The position numbers and the translations under genes were made by a program. Of a DNA stretch of 64,000 nt, positions 33,383 to 44,955 are shown one piece after another (the first letter of the stretch is position 1; each line of letters opens with the position of its first letter). The notes beneath the pieces were generated by a model. It was not told the DNA's origin. It searched no databases and saw nothing but the letters and a program-made list of their open reading frames with translations. Source of the stretch: Telopea speciosissima. Lineage: Eukaryota > Streptophyta > Magnoliopsida > Proteales > Proteaceae. The stretch lies in NCBI RefSeq assembly GCF_018873765.1, contig NC_057919.1, positions 22,112,698-22,176,697 of the forward strand, given 5' to 3'.

Positions 33383-33975
33383 CTATTAAGGCACAGTCCT
33401 ATATATATGCTTGTTCTAGATTTTTCTTTTTCCCTTTTGGATTTTTCTTTTACCCCAATGTAAATACAATAAGCCTAATCTTTCTGGGGGGATATACCTT
33501 ATGAAATTGATTATATAGTCATTTATTTGTTTATGTATCCAATTTTTGGCCAATCCAACACCTCTCAGAATTTGGCCAATCCACATCTCATGACATAACT
33601 ATGTCATGTCAACTACAAATTATGAAGAAATATTTAAAAAAAAAACAAAGAAAAATATTTTTTAAAATTTATAAGACTTCTTGCCACATGATAGACTGAA
33701 TAAAGCGCTGAAATTTAGGTTAAGCAGATTCCAAAAATCCTTGCTTGCATGGTACGTTTCAGCTAAAATAGTGTCCGTCAAATAAGGAAATAAAACTATG
33801 AAAATATAAGAGAATATGCCAATACATGATAGGTAGATGTTTTATTAAATTTGAGCACCCATTTCAATATTGAAGTTACTTATTGATAATTTCAGCCATT
33901 TACACAAAACGCCAAAAGATTGTTTCTTGGTTCTTATGCATTTTTTTCAAACCTTTATATAGTACATTATAAAAA

Positions 33976-34137
33976 GGATCGAGTTTCTCTCCACCTATGG
34001 TGAATGGGATCCCATTCACCAAGGAGTGGGAGAGGCTTGGAATGGGTATCGAAAGGTTATTTTGGAACATATTAAAACCTTAGGATGATGGGTGATCCGT
34101 CATCCTTTATGGGTGGAGGGAAACTTAGTCCTAAGCT
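33976..34137. mobile_element. MITE-like repeat, copy 2
   Basis: Left arm GGATCGAGTTTCTCTCCACC, right arm GGGTGGAGGGAAACTTAGTC, interior TAGGATGATGGGTGATCC. Related, inverted, to 19777-19925. Confidence 0.6.
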
Positions 34138-34625
34138 TTATTTCTTTCTTCATGGATATGCATTTGGGCTGAAGCAACTGTTAAAAATATCTTTATCGGA
34201 TCGATCAAATGGCTCATTCCAACCCGATTCCTCTTCGGATCCCAAGTTTAAAATCCTTCGCTGAAGCTTAGCACAATAGTAGACACTTACGCTAACAAAA
34301 GGTTCATAAAAAATTTAGTGCCAGGTGATTTGGTATATATCTTGTGGATGATGCAATCTCAGAACAACTTGTTGAAGCATTGGGGGCTAAAGGAGCACGC
34401 CCTATGGAGATCAGCATGTATTCAGGCCTGCGCCACCAAGAAGGCCAGGGAGATGGACCGGACAGCCGAGCCAATCCGAGCTCAACTTGGTCCACATCAG
34501 CAGCCCAAGCCCAGGGCCAGCTCGTCTAAGATTCTCACCTCCGTTCCCACGCCCCTAGCGGAGGCCGACTCGGTGTTTTAGAAGGCTGAAACTGATAGCA
34601 AGAGAATCCCTCCTTTCCTCCTCAA

Positions 34626-34950
34626 TCGATCGAATTTGGATTCTCTACCCACATGGGGGGTCACGCACATGGAGGATTTGGGATCCACCTCTATCCCCTC
34701 TAGTGCACGGGACTCACATTCTATGGACGATGAAATCCATGTAAGATGAATTTCTTGTGGAGAGTTGATCCCAATTTCAACCGATCGAGTTTGGATTCTC
34801 TACCCACATGGGGTTGCATCCCACATGGATCTTACTGTCCATAGCATGTGGGATCCACTTCTAGTGCACCGGACTCACACTCTATGAACGATGAAATCCA
34901 TGTAAGATGATAGTGATGTGGGGAGTTGTTCCCAACTCCAACCGGTCTCT
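34626..34950. repeat. Two-unit tandem repeat, about 160 bp
   Basis: TTTGGATTCTCTACCCACAT, TAGTGCAC(C/G)GGACTCACA and GATGAAATCCATGTAAGATG recur in the same order at about 34636-34750 and 34791-34910. Confidence 0.75.
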
Positions 34951-35925
34951 TGCTTTGGCACTTTTCTTTTTTGGGAATTTAGGTACACATCACACACAGC
35001 TGGCCATTTTTCTTTGAAAGGATCTTAAATGGAGGATCATCACCACATTTGCCAAAGAAGGACAGGCAACCCTTCCTAATTTTGTCTTTTTATTTAGCAA
35101 ATAATGTGCAAAGGAATAACCCGTAATCGGTTAGGGTTACCCTGCTTGCTTTGGATTAAAATCTTCTTTAATTATTTCGTTGAATTATGCGGTACAGTTT
35201 GGGGTTAAGTTCGACACGTGAAAGATGCTTTATCCAACGTTGAGAGATCGATTCTCTTTCCATTGTCTTTTAAGTTTTTAATCTCACCCGTTAGATTAGC
35301 ACTAGTAGGACTTGAGATTTGGGGTTTCTTTTGGTTTATTTCTTGAGCTATTTATATGTATTGTTCTCAGCAGCTACAGAATATTAGAGTATGTGAAAAT
35401 TTTGATTTTGCTTCTACCAAAAACAAACAAATTTTTTTTTTGATTTTTCTACTCTATAGATCAATACAATACAAAGAAATTTAAGGGACCACATTCGGTA
35501 TTAGTCATCAACAAGGGAAAGCCAATTATTTAGTTAAGCCTAAAACGCGTTCTTCCTTGAATATCCCAAAGAGTTTCTCTCAGTAATAAAATCAGGAACT
35601 TTCTCTCAAGAATTTATCCAACTCTCTGTTTCTGTTTCTTCTTCTCTATTCATTCTTGCAGGAATTTGAATGTTCCAGTCCCTCTCTTATCATCTACGGA
35701 AACCATTACCATTCCCTGTGAAAGGAAAGAATCAAAACTGAGAAGGCGTAACAAAACAATATTAGTACTTAGACCAAAAATGTTCTTCTTTCCTCCTCCT
35801 CTTTAGTCATTAAAAAATCTTACAAAACCTCTGTTCTTGATTTTTCAATTGGAGATGATTTGAGGAGTTTTCATTACTGTGTTTTTAGCATCAATTAATC
35901 AATCATCTACGACGCTTCTCATCAT

Positions 35926-38900
35926 ATGCCATATATGTCTACCTTTATTAGATCGATCATTTCTTATGAGTTCTTGAGCTGCCCTCCTCGTCCTCTCAGC
36001 AGCAATCACAGCAGATCGCAATCTTCACATCGGCTTTTAGCAATTTCTACTTCTAAATCTAAGAATGGATGTCGTTTCCCGGCTAATAATCGAGGGCTGT
36101 TGCTGCTCAGCATCATCAGACCTGGCTCAGAGAGTAAAAGCAGTGCAAATATGTAATTTTCTTTGAAACCCGTTATTAATAATCCTTATTAGTTTCATTA
36201 ATCAAGATTAGCTTCTTAATCTCTAAACAACTTCTTGTAGGGATATGGCTGTCTACTGTGCTCCACTACCACCCATTCCACCTTCAAGTCCTTGGTAATT
36301 AAATCATCTTCTACAAATATTATTTTTTTCTTAATCTCTCTTTAGATTCTGATTTTAATTTACAGTTCATGATCATATATATCATTCAGGAAAAGCTATG
36401 TTTTGGGGGTATTGATAATGGCAATTTTACCCTTCTGCAAGCAAAAATGGAAATATTTATTACCAATTAAAAGTAAGGATCAAGAAACGTACCCATTGTT
36501 TTTCTCAATGAGATCTGGAAATTAAAAAGAATTAATCTGGTGGTATTGAAAATTAATTTTTGTTGTGTAGGAGAGGTGGATGAGGCTCTAGAAGAGGCTG
36601 AAACAGTAGCAGATGTTGTGGAGAAGGTGGCAGAGGGAGTGGAGAAGGTAGCTGATAAGATTGAAGATGAGATTGCAAAAGGAGGAAAGGTTAGTGATGC
36701 AATCCGTATTGTTGAAGAAATAGCAAAACAAGCAGCTAAGGATGCAGAAGTAGCAGAAGAGATCATTCAAAAGGTACCATTAAGTTCACTATTTCTTACT
36801 TCATGCCTTAGAAATTTTTTCTTTTTTTGGGGGGAAAAAGAACTCTGTCTCAGAGTGTGGCCTACGCCAGCAATCCCATGAGTCTTATCTCTCTCCTCTC
36901 CATATGAAAAGACACTTCTACCCGTTTCTTTTGAGGAGGAGACAAATAGACACATGAGAGTATTGGTGTAGGAATTTTTATCCGCTGCTGTAATTGCAGC
37001 GATGCTATGCACATCGTGCGGTGCAGCAGCGGCCATGTGTGCTCAGCAACCCCCACTGTGCACACATGACCGCTGTTGCACCGCATGATACGCATAGCAG
37101 CCCTGCTGTAATTGCAGCGGATAAAAGTCCACTAGCGTAGGCTACACTCCTAGACGAAAACTATTTCCATTTTTTCTTTTTTCCGGTTTTTAACAAGTTG
37201 GTTGGATTTGTTTTTATTTATTATTTAAAAAAAAAAAAGGAGAAGCATGGAGCACACCCAAGTTTTTAATCAAACATTTTGCACGGATAGTCTATTATGG
37301 TGCGGTGCTATGTTCATTAAATGATTTTAAGGTTCGTTTTTTTATTAAAAAACACCAAACAATACAGAGTCGACTTTCCTTGGGGGAATGAGTTGGTCTC
37401 ACATCATGATTCTTACGAACTACATAACCACATGAATAACTTGTTTTGACACATGGACATGTTGTCATTCTAATCATGGAACAGATGAGAAGCTAATTGG
37501 ATAAACTATGGTCTCAATCCTCAAAAAGATTCTGTCCATCACCCTGCCCGGGCTGCATGTGCAGCATCAGATTCGATGAGGCATGAAAAGATCGTCTCAC
37601 CCTTGTTTGGCAAGGCGTTCGGACAGGTGTGAGGCGGTCTTTTTATGTCTCACTGTGTCCGGCGCTGCACATGCAGCCCAGGCAGGATACTGGACAGGAG
37701 CGGAGTCCATTTTAAATAAAAAAATACTTGTTTTTTTTTTATGATTTTTTAAAAATTATTACGACATTGAGACATCAAATTATTCTGAAAATTTAACCTA
37801 TGATTAAATAATCATATGGAAAATATATCTAGAGATTTTAGACTCCATTAAGCATTTCGCGAGACAAAAAATAACTATTAGTGTGGTTATGATTTCTCAC
37901 ACTTTCATTGTAAGAACCCACAACAAAAAATAAACACAAGACGAAAAAAAGGGTGAAAATATCTTTAGAAGAAGACGTGACCTCCATACAAGACTTGGAC
38001 TTTGGAGTCGAGTTTCCTTTTTGGAGTAAAAAAAAATTTTGGGGGAGGGGGAGCTTAATTGCAAGTTTTGCTTTCAAGGATGTTGATTGAAATGAAGATT
38101 TTTAGATATCTACTTCATTTTCAATTAAATATTTTGGTCTAATTTTTAATGAATATTTATATATTTTTACAAATAATTAATATGTATCTATAAATTGATT
38201 TGTATACCTCAGAAATATATTTGGCCTAGTGTCATGCCAGTATGTGGAAGATCTAATAAAAAATCCCTCCAACAACCATTTGAATTTATTTTTTAACATG
38301 AAATAAAACAAAATATTCTACTATAATAGTATAATCCCATATAATTTTAGTTTGAGAACCGAAGTTGAATTTTTACCATAAATTTTAAAACTTAAATGAA
38401 ATTAATGACCAAGGGAAAAGCTGGTTCTTGAAAAATATTATCAAATTTGCATGCATGGTGTGAGATGTGTGCCTTATATGACTAAGGTTTAAAGTGTAAA
38501 CCTTAATATATTTTAGGATAGAGGTTTCTTACAACGCAAGAGTGGGAATGAGAGGCTGAGAGTTGGATTCGTTCAGTAGGGCACCCACATTTTGTCTGAG
38601 GAGAGAGAGAGAGAGAGTGTGTGTGTGTGTTAGTGTGGCTCCATGGCTCATTATGTGACAAGGCATGAAAATGAATTCCTACTCTGATATCATGGGGATC
38701 GTTTCCCTAATTTTATGTTTCACAATCTAAGCCTCACATGCCTTTCAAAGTCTTACTAAATGTACACACAAAAACTAGCTAGTTGCAACTTACTTTTTAC
38801 ATTTATGGTCTAGTAGTAAAACTTTAGCTTTTGCATATGCAGGTGGAAGAGGTAGAGCATGAGGTGGAGAAAGACATAGAGTCAGTCGTAGAGCATGAGT

Positions 38901-38986
38901 TGAAGAAAGGCATAGAGTCAATTGTGCCTACCAACAATAAAGAGAATGTGGTTTCCAAAGAAAACATCAACAAAAGTAAATTGTGA
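35926..38986 (+). CDS. Plastid-type helical membrane protein, copy 2
   Basis: Five exons: 35926-36152, 36241-36294, 36390-36472, 36571-36773, 38843-38986, giving 236 residues. Exons 3 (83 nt) and 4 (203 nt) have the same lengths and phases as in the upstream paralogue, and all four introns fall at matching codons. Order of parts: Ser/Arg-rich transit-like leader; short PLPPIPPSSPW segment; membrane helix (VLGVLIMAILPFC) followed by KQKW; Glu/Ala/Val amphipathic helix (ALEEAETVADVVEKVAEGVEKVADKIEDEI... EIAKQAAKDAEVAEEI). The exon 5 tail is longer than copy 1's and contains an internal repeat (EHEVEKDIESV / EHELKKGIESI). ATG 35935 is an alternative start. Intron 4 (2.1 kb) carries two foldback MITEs. 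Function unknown; the pair has diverged strongly in the leader and tail but keeps the membrane-helix core. Confidence 0.75.
36841..37162. mobile_element. MITE with inner hairpin, intron 4 of copy 2
   Basis: Outer arms AGAGTGTGGCCTACGCCAGC and, complemented, GGAGTGTAGCCTACGCTAGT. The inner hairpin, 36976-37042 with 37060-37126, has 67-nt arms and about ten mismatches, centred on CTGCTGTAATTGCAGCG. A related element without the hairpin is at 46689-46843. Confidence 0.65.
37526..37698. mobile_element. Foldback MITE, intron 4 of copy 2
   Basis: CTGTCCATCACCCTGCCCGG plus GCTGCATGTGCAGC is mirrored by GCTGCACATGCAGC plus CCAGGCAGGATACTGGACAG. Arms about 35 bp. Confidence 0.65.
38600..38628. repeat. 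GA/GT microsatellite
   Basis: GA units run into GT units inside intron 4 of the second paralogue. Confidence 0.8.
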
Positions 38987-39084
38987 AACCCTAATGTGTT
39001 CAATTGAAAATTAGTGGGTGAATTATTCGATACAACTCGATAAACTACTTGTTTAGCGAGAACATCCAAGTTAGAGAGTTGTCA

Positions 39085-39790
39085 AATTGTGACAAGTCGA
39101 AATCCAAGGCTTGGTAATTGTTTTGTAAAGTATTTGCAAAATATAGATTATTTTATTATATTAAATAAAATATATTTGAAAAGTGTTTTCAAATGTTTTT
39201 GTACCCAGTCACATGTCTTGATATTATCATATTTATGTACAATGGATTTATTACATGGAGGTGATTTTATTCCTTGTTTTACTATATCCATTGCGGGTGT
39301 TAGTGATGTGGGAGAGAAATTATAATGAAAATTTCTCTCATTGGGGATTTTCAAGTTACACATTTTGAATGTCGTTCTTTAGCGTAATTAAAGACAACTT
39401 AATGGTTACTCTTTAGGATTACACCACTTGGAGCGATTTAGTCCATTAAATTGTAATCTCTTAACTTAGTTTTTTCTATTTAAAAGAAGTTTCATTGAAC
39501 CCTAATTGTACTGAACATTATTGCACAACACAAAAAGAAAAGAAAAATGAAGAGAGAAGAAGAGTCTTCTTACTCTTCAAGAAAGGGCTTTCGCCATTGG
39601 AGGTGGTGCAGTCGACGAAGATCATGACATTGTGCTACATGCTTTTGGATGAGCAGACCACTTGTGTGTTCTAATTAACCTAACAAATCCTATTAGGATT
39701 TGTTATTGCATGTGTTCATCGAGATCATTGGCCATAAAAATTTTGTACTAGATATTGTATCAAATCGCTTCCGCCGAGTATCAGAGCCAT
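39085..39790 (+). repeat. Possible Copia-type LTR end with primer site
   Basis: GAGTATCAGAGCCATG at about 39776 matches the initiator-tRNA primer site of plant Copia elements (TGGTATCAGAGC), and the sequence before it reads like an LTR tail. A TGTTAGTGATGTGGGAGAG start at about 39298 is one possible left border. No pol sequence follows, so this is at most a fossil LTR and leader. Confidence 0.4.
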
Positions 39791-40035
39791 GTTCATCGAT
39801 GAATACATGAATCTAATAATTTTTGTGCTATGAAAATTTCTATTTTTAGTAAGGCTATTGTCTCTTTGATCATGTATGTATGTTTTTTCTCTTCTTCTTC
39901 TTTTCCTCTTCTTAATTTTCTGTTTCGAACATGTTGACAATCAAAAGAGATGGACACATGTACAATGAACTAGGGTTTCAAAATGTGTTCTCTTCTTATT
40001 TTTTTCCTCTTTTTAATTTTCATATATTATTTTGT

Positions 40036-40135
40036 TGGGAGAATGTTATCTGTGCCACAGCGCAGGCTGCGCCTAGGCACATGGGCCTGCCACTCAGGGG
40101 GACAGGGTGGTCATTGTGCCCCCTATTCTATCTAT
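40036..40135. mobile_element. One-armed relative of MITE 7170-7305
   Basis: GGGAGAATGTTATCTGTGCC, GCGCAGGCTGCGCCTAGGCA and GGGTGGTCATTGTGCCCCC follow the order of the 7170 element, but the right arm is missing. Confidence 0.6.
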
Positions 40136-40139
40136 CTTA

Positions 40140-41072
40140 AGAAACTTGACCGTAGCTAACATAATTTGGGAATTGTTCCTCTTATCTCCAATCGGCATCA
40201 ACTTCCTACAAGTATTTTTGTGCATCTCCTTCTTCCTCTTGCATCTTAATCTAACTAAAGAGGGGTTCTCTTCATCAACATCGTCATGAAGCCATATTCC
40301 TACAAGTATTTGTGTTTCCCCTTTCTCCACAATTTTCCATGTTTGTTTGTCTTTTGTACTCCACCTCTGAAGAGTCCCTCCTTGTACTTGTCATGTAAGT
40401 AATACTATTTCATTTTTTCTTGCTTAAAAAAATTAGGAGAGGGATAGGCACACCGCCTATGAGCGGTAAACTAGCAAGTGGCACCAATGGAAGCATGGGA
40501 TGAGATATCAAACAAGAAACTGAGAAAGGCAGGGGTCATTTCAAAAGAGAAGAGAGTGACAGACACAATGGGCCGAAAAGGTGGGATCTTTATCCCCTCA
40601 ATTTATCTACCCGTCAATTTCCTCAGTTCCATCCAATAGGGGGCGAAAATACCGAAAATGTGTGTTTGTTGATTTTGAGAATTAAATCCTTCAAGGCTGA
40701 GAAGAGCCAGATCGCCCTCAGAACTGGGCCAGGGGCCTAGGACTAGCTCCGGATCGGCCAGCTCCAAACATAAGTCACATAACTGTAGCTGAAGGTATTT
40801 TCTCTGTTTCTACTTTCTACCCCCAGCGAGGAGGGTGAATGTCCACGTATGTGATCGTACGTGAACAACTCACAACCTTTCAGATGAATCATTCCCACAG
40901 AATAGATTCTATCTGAACGGCTGTGAATCGTTCACATACGCTCACGTACGTGAAGATTCCCTGCACTCCCTCCCAACCCTAAATCAAATTCGAAGAAAAT
41001 CTGCGCCTTATCCACTCTCTCTCTCTCAAACTCCGACGAAACGAACAAACAGAGAACACTGCGGTGGTGATT
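40140..41072. other. Intergenic and promoter of RRM gene
   Basis: Inverted CACGTACGTGA/TCACGTACGTG-type words (about 40842-40952) with ACGT cores, of the kind bound by bZIP factors, lie 100-230 bases before the RRM gene. No TATA box is obvious. No other gene is seen. Confidence 0.4.
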
Positions 41073-42344
41073 ATGAGTATGGCGCTTCGTTTTCTCCAGC
41101 TTCCATCGACGCTTTCGGCCGAACAACATTTTCCAACGAAGCTCACACTGCATAGATTTTGTCAGATCAAGTTGTCTTCGTTTCTCTTCTTCCCTACCTC
41201 CTTAGTCTCTCCTGTTTCAGACATTCTTCCTTTCACAACAGAAACCATAAGTAGAAGAAGAAGAAGAAGCAGCAGCAGCTTTGTTGTCTTTCATATCTCC
41301 TCCTCTGCAATTCAAGGGCAGCCTTTGTCTTCTACTACCATAACGACTGAAGCAGGAACAGATAATGAAACCCGAACGAGATTGATTGCTCAGAACATAC
41401 CCTGAACATGCACTTCCAATGATATCCGAAATCTATTCCAGAAATATGGAACTGTCATAGATGTCGAGGTGAGGACATGAAATTTCCTCCTCTCCGTTTC
41501 AACATTTGCCATTTTCTTCATCTTTTTTTCCCCCCCTTTGCTGAATTGTTTTCTTCTTGGTTTGTTGTTTGCTTTATTTAGCTCTCAATGCATGACAAGA
41601 CCAGAAATAGAGGATTAGCTTTTATCACAATGGGCTCACCGGACGAAGCTATTACAGCTCTCACTAATCTCGACAATTATGTAAGCATATCAATTCGATC
41701 CTACAATTTGATGGGTTTGCTCTGCTTTAATCTTTCCCTTTTTTTCCAAATTTCGATTTTGAAATTTCAAGATCTAATTCCTCTTTATCCAATGTAGGAA
41801 TTTGAGGGACGAGTGATAAAAGTAAACTATTCAAGATCATTGAAGAAAAAACCTTCGGTGAGACCAGAGCCAGTGGTAAAGCATAATGTTTTTGTTGGGA
41901 ATTTGTCCCAGAAAGTCAGGTCTAGAGATCTTAGAGAGTTCTTTAGTTCCGGAAACTATAATCTTGTCACCGTCGAGGTTATATATAAGAGTAATCCGAG
42001 ACGGCCAACTGGTTATGGATTTGTTGCCTTCGGTTCCAAGGAAGAGGCAGAGGCTGCTGTTTCTGCATTTAATGGAAAGGTAATTGAATTCTTTTTAAGT
42101 TCTTCTGATTGATTCATTTTTTTCTGAAGTTTTGGTTTCTCTTTGGGTGTTTTTTTAAGTCTAGATAAGTGTCTCTAAAGAGTTGGTACTTCTGCAGAAA
42201 CTGATGGATAGACCGGTGCGTTTGAGCCTCAGCAAAAGAAGTTTGAAAGAAGGATCAGAAGTGGAATCTTCTCAGGCTGAAGAAACGTCAACCCAAGTGA
42301 ATGGTGATGGAGGAGGGATACCAAACACACCTGAGGAAATATGA
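41073..42344 (+). pseudogene. Plastid two-RRM protein, stop in RRM1
   Basis: Four exons by GT-AG reading: 41073-41468, 41582-41680, 41798-42079, 42198-42344 (924 nt, 308 codons with the final stop). Exon 1 gives a Ser/Arg/Thr-rich transit-like leader and the start of RRM1. RRM1 runs over exons 1-3 (IAQNIP ... NRGLAFITM as RNP1-like). RRM2 is in exons 3-4 (NVFVGNLSQKVRSRDLREFF, TGYGFVAFGSKEEAEAAV). The protein resembles chloroplast ribonucleoproteins of the cp28-33/At4g09040-like group, which bind plastid transcripts. An in-frame TGA at 41403-41405 follows IAQNIP, exactly where the family has Trp (TGG). Everything downstream stays in frame with clean splice sites. So this is either a very recent nonsense allele, a sequencing or assembly error, or a gene now yielding an RRM2-only product from a later ATG (for example 41588). 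Confidence 0.75.
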
Positions 42345-43580
42345 GTATGCATCTATTAAGGGCAAACAGCATTTCCCATTTCCCTCTTTCTCTTCCCAGA
42401 TGGTTTATCAAGCCATATCTGCTCTACTACTTCACACTTCAAAAGTTGCATGGCTCTCACACTTTCTTATTACCCAATTGACCATTAGACTTATAATACC
42501 CAGTTTCAGTCTATTTGGTAAGAGTACTAGTGTTGAATTCTTGAGAGCTTAGCAAAGTTTTGGAGTGATAAAACATATTCTGAATTGATTTGGTACCCAT
42601 AAACAATTGCCAAAACTAAGGAGAGCAAGTGAGCAACACAGAAAAAAAAAACTTATATTAAATGCTAATCCACTTCCTAGGATTAAAGCATGCAACTTGT
42701 TTATCATTTACTTACAAAAATTGAATACATTATAAAGTTAGAGAGTAAAACCATTTGTTTGTACTTTTTGTTTGATAAAAGTGGTTTACAGGTACTGCCA
42801 AGGATTTGATCCACTGGGTTCCTTTCTACTGTTACCATGGAAAATGTTGTTCACGATCCACCTATCTTAGAAGCATTAGGGGATGTATTTTTCCATTTTC
42901 TCAAATCTGATCAATGATATATGGTAGTCACACCTGGATTGGTCATTTGGCAAGTATTTTCACCCCACCTGAATTGGACTGCCCCCCACCCTCGATTGAA
43001 CTTTTTACCTTACAATTTCATTTTCAGGTCAGGTGTTTAACCAAAGATTCCAAACTCAAAATTTTTTTGAGATACTTTGTATGGTCAGGTAGGAACCTAA
43101 CAAATAGGTTGTGGAGGAAATGTTTTGTTTTGTTTTGTTAACTACAATAAAAAGTGCCGAGCCAAGAAAACAATGATGTTACTAGAACTTAGAAATGATA
43201 TTGTCAACCCTTAGTTATTTGGTGAGACTAGTGAAAATAATATGGGAGAGGGTTGGGCATGCAGCTAGCTTTCCTAGAGCTAGAGGCTGTGCCCAATGGA
43301 GAGGGTGGGATGGCAGGGCAAATGGATCATTTCAATAGGGTTGGGAGAGACAGACCTAGGCTGGGCACAATGCCCGTGTGCCCAGCCTTTACCCAAATAA
43401 TATATGGAAAAAAGAATGCTACTTGGTCACGTGGTTCTTGCGCCCAAATGAGCGCATGATAGTACTACCCTACCCCCATGAAAAAAAAAAAAAACATTAA
43501 TGTTTGATGCCCATGCATGCGCTCTCATTGGCCCCCATGTCCGAAGCGCTACACGTACACACCGTGGTCTCTTGCCCATA

Positions 43581-43582
<2 letters not shown>
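42345..43582. other. Intergenic
   Basis: 3' flank of the RRM gene, then AT-rich sequence with MITE-like GC-rich fragments (about 43240-43400 and 43405-43560). No gene seen. Confidence 0.45.

Positions 43583-43619
<37 letters not shown>
43583..43619. repeat. AT microsatellite
   Basis: About 18 uninterrupted AT units; open frames across it read as Tyr-Ile repeats and are artefacts. Confidence 0.9.
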
Positions 43620-43623
<4 letters not shown>

Positions 43624-43825
43624 GGAGCCTTGTGCACTGGGTACACAAAAGAGAAGGGTGGGCATTCTCTGTGGAGGAGTGTGGCCCATGGCACGGAGGG
43701 TGGGATTTTCGCCTTTCACCATGGGCGGAGTAGTCATTGTGCCCCCCACTGTGTCTAGGCTTGGGCGGTACACTCCCCCACAGAAAACTTTTCTCCATAT
43801 ATATATGGGTCCTCCTATATATCAC

Positions 43826-44606
43826 TATGGAGAGTGAAGTAGTTCACTTCACTATTTTCAGTTACCATTTTAAATTGGATGAGTCAGTTAAGGTGGATGG
43901 ATGGAATTTGTAAATTCACCATAAAAGAATCATGGAGGGAGATAAGTATCTTCCCCATCACCTCACCAGCATTGGAAGACCAGCGTGAGCCCCCATAGCT
44001 TCGACTGCAAGAAATATAGTGGTATTTGGCAGGCAGAGGAAGGCAACAGAGGTTGCGATAGGCAAGGGTCAAGAGTTCACAGCGCAATAGTTCCTCTCCT
44101 TAATCCTAATATCGGTTGATTGTTCGATTGTGGTTTGGGTGGCCAATAGTGCCACTGCCGGGAGAGGAGGGCATATGGTGGTGGTTGGGGAGTTGAGGGT
44201 GCACACACCAAGGCCATTTTATACACAACATGACCTTGGTGTGTGTACCCTCAACTCCCCAACCACCACCATTTTGAGAGAGAGAGTGCAGGGTGGGTTT
44301 TGGAACAATTACTTCCTCTCCTCTCCCAAGTTTGGTGGCAAGGGATGGGGCAAGGTAGGGAAGAGGTGGTGCTGCAGGGATGACAGAGCGGGGGAGGGGA
44401 GAAATACATACTCTGTACCAAGGCAACCGTGGAAGGGGAAAAGGGAGGGAGCATGAGCCAGAGGTGAGGAGAGTTGGGTAGAGATTTGGTGAAATGTTGG
44501 TGGTATGTGTAATTACTATATCTACCCTCAAAATATTGAATAAAATGAGTGAAAAACATGGATAACAAATTCACAGTGAAGCAATCCCCTTCACTCTGTT
44601 TCTCTC
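43826..44606. mobile_element. Possible TIR element with internal hairpin
   Basis: Ends GAGTGAAGTAGTTCACTTCA and, complemented, GAGTGAAGGGGATTGCTTCA share GAGTGAAG...CTTCACT spacing. The GC-rich interior contains the perfect-class hairpin at 44177-44270. Target duplication not resolved. Confidence 0.4.
44177..44270. repeat. 94-bp hairpin, 41-nt arms
   Basis: GGTGGTGGTTGGGGAGTTGA and onward (44177-44217) pairs with 44230-44270 with 39 of 41 positions matching and a 12-nt loop. The stem is strong, GC-rich and uninterrupted. Confidence 0.85.
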
Positions 44607-44955
44607 TCTCTCTCTCTATATATTTTTTTTCCAAAGTGAAGTTCCTTGATTGGGAATCTAACACAGCCACACATTTGACGGATATATAGAGTATTTTATT
44701 GGAGTGACAGGCAAGCGAGCAACGGATTCCCTTTCTTACCTAACCCCTTTAGTCTCTTCCTTGAACGGCACAAACTGATTTTCTTCTCAAATCATCTGAT
44801 GAAGACAAGGATTAAACAAGACCAAAAAAAAAAACCCACCATTATATTTCTTTGGTTTTTAATACACTTGCTTCCCATTCCATTCCTTTCTCTTGATTCA
44901 TTTCAGTTTTTCATTCCTGAAATTTTGGTTCCAACAAAGATAAAAAGATACATAG

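Larger units (their letters stand above)
33383..35925. other. Spacer between the tandem genes
   Basis: 2.5 kb separating the paralogues. It holds a MITE (33976-34137), an unclassified GC-richer block (34330-34580, open frames on both strands but no known protein) and a two-unit repeat (34626-34950). Confidence 0.5.

Noticed and set aside
34318-34581. Overlapping open frames between the tandem genes
   Set aside because: Both strands are open, composition looks like decayed repeat, and no domain is recognisable.
39776-39790. TATCAGAGCC string considered as part of a tRNA gene
   Set aside because: Only the Copia primer-site core is present; there is no cloverleaf around it.
43427-43837. Overlapping open frames on both strands with Tyr-Ile repeats
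   Set aside because: Produced by the AT microsatellite and flanking MITE sequence.
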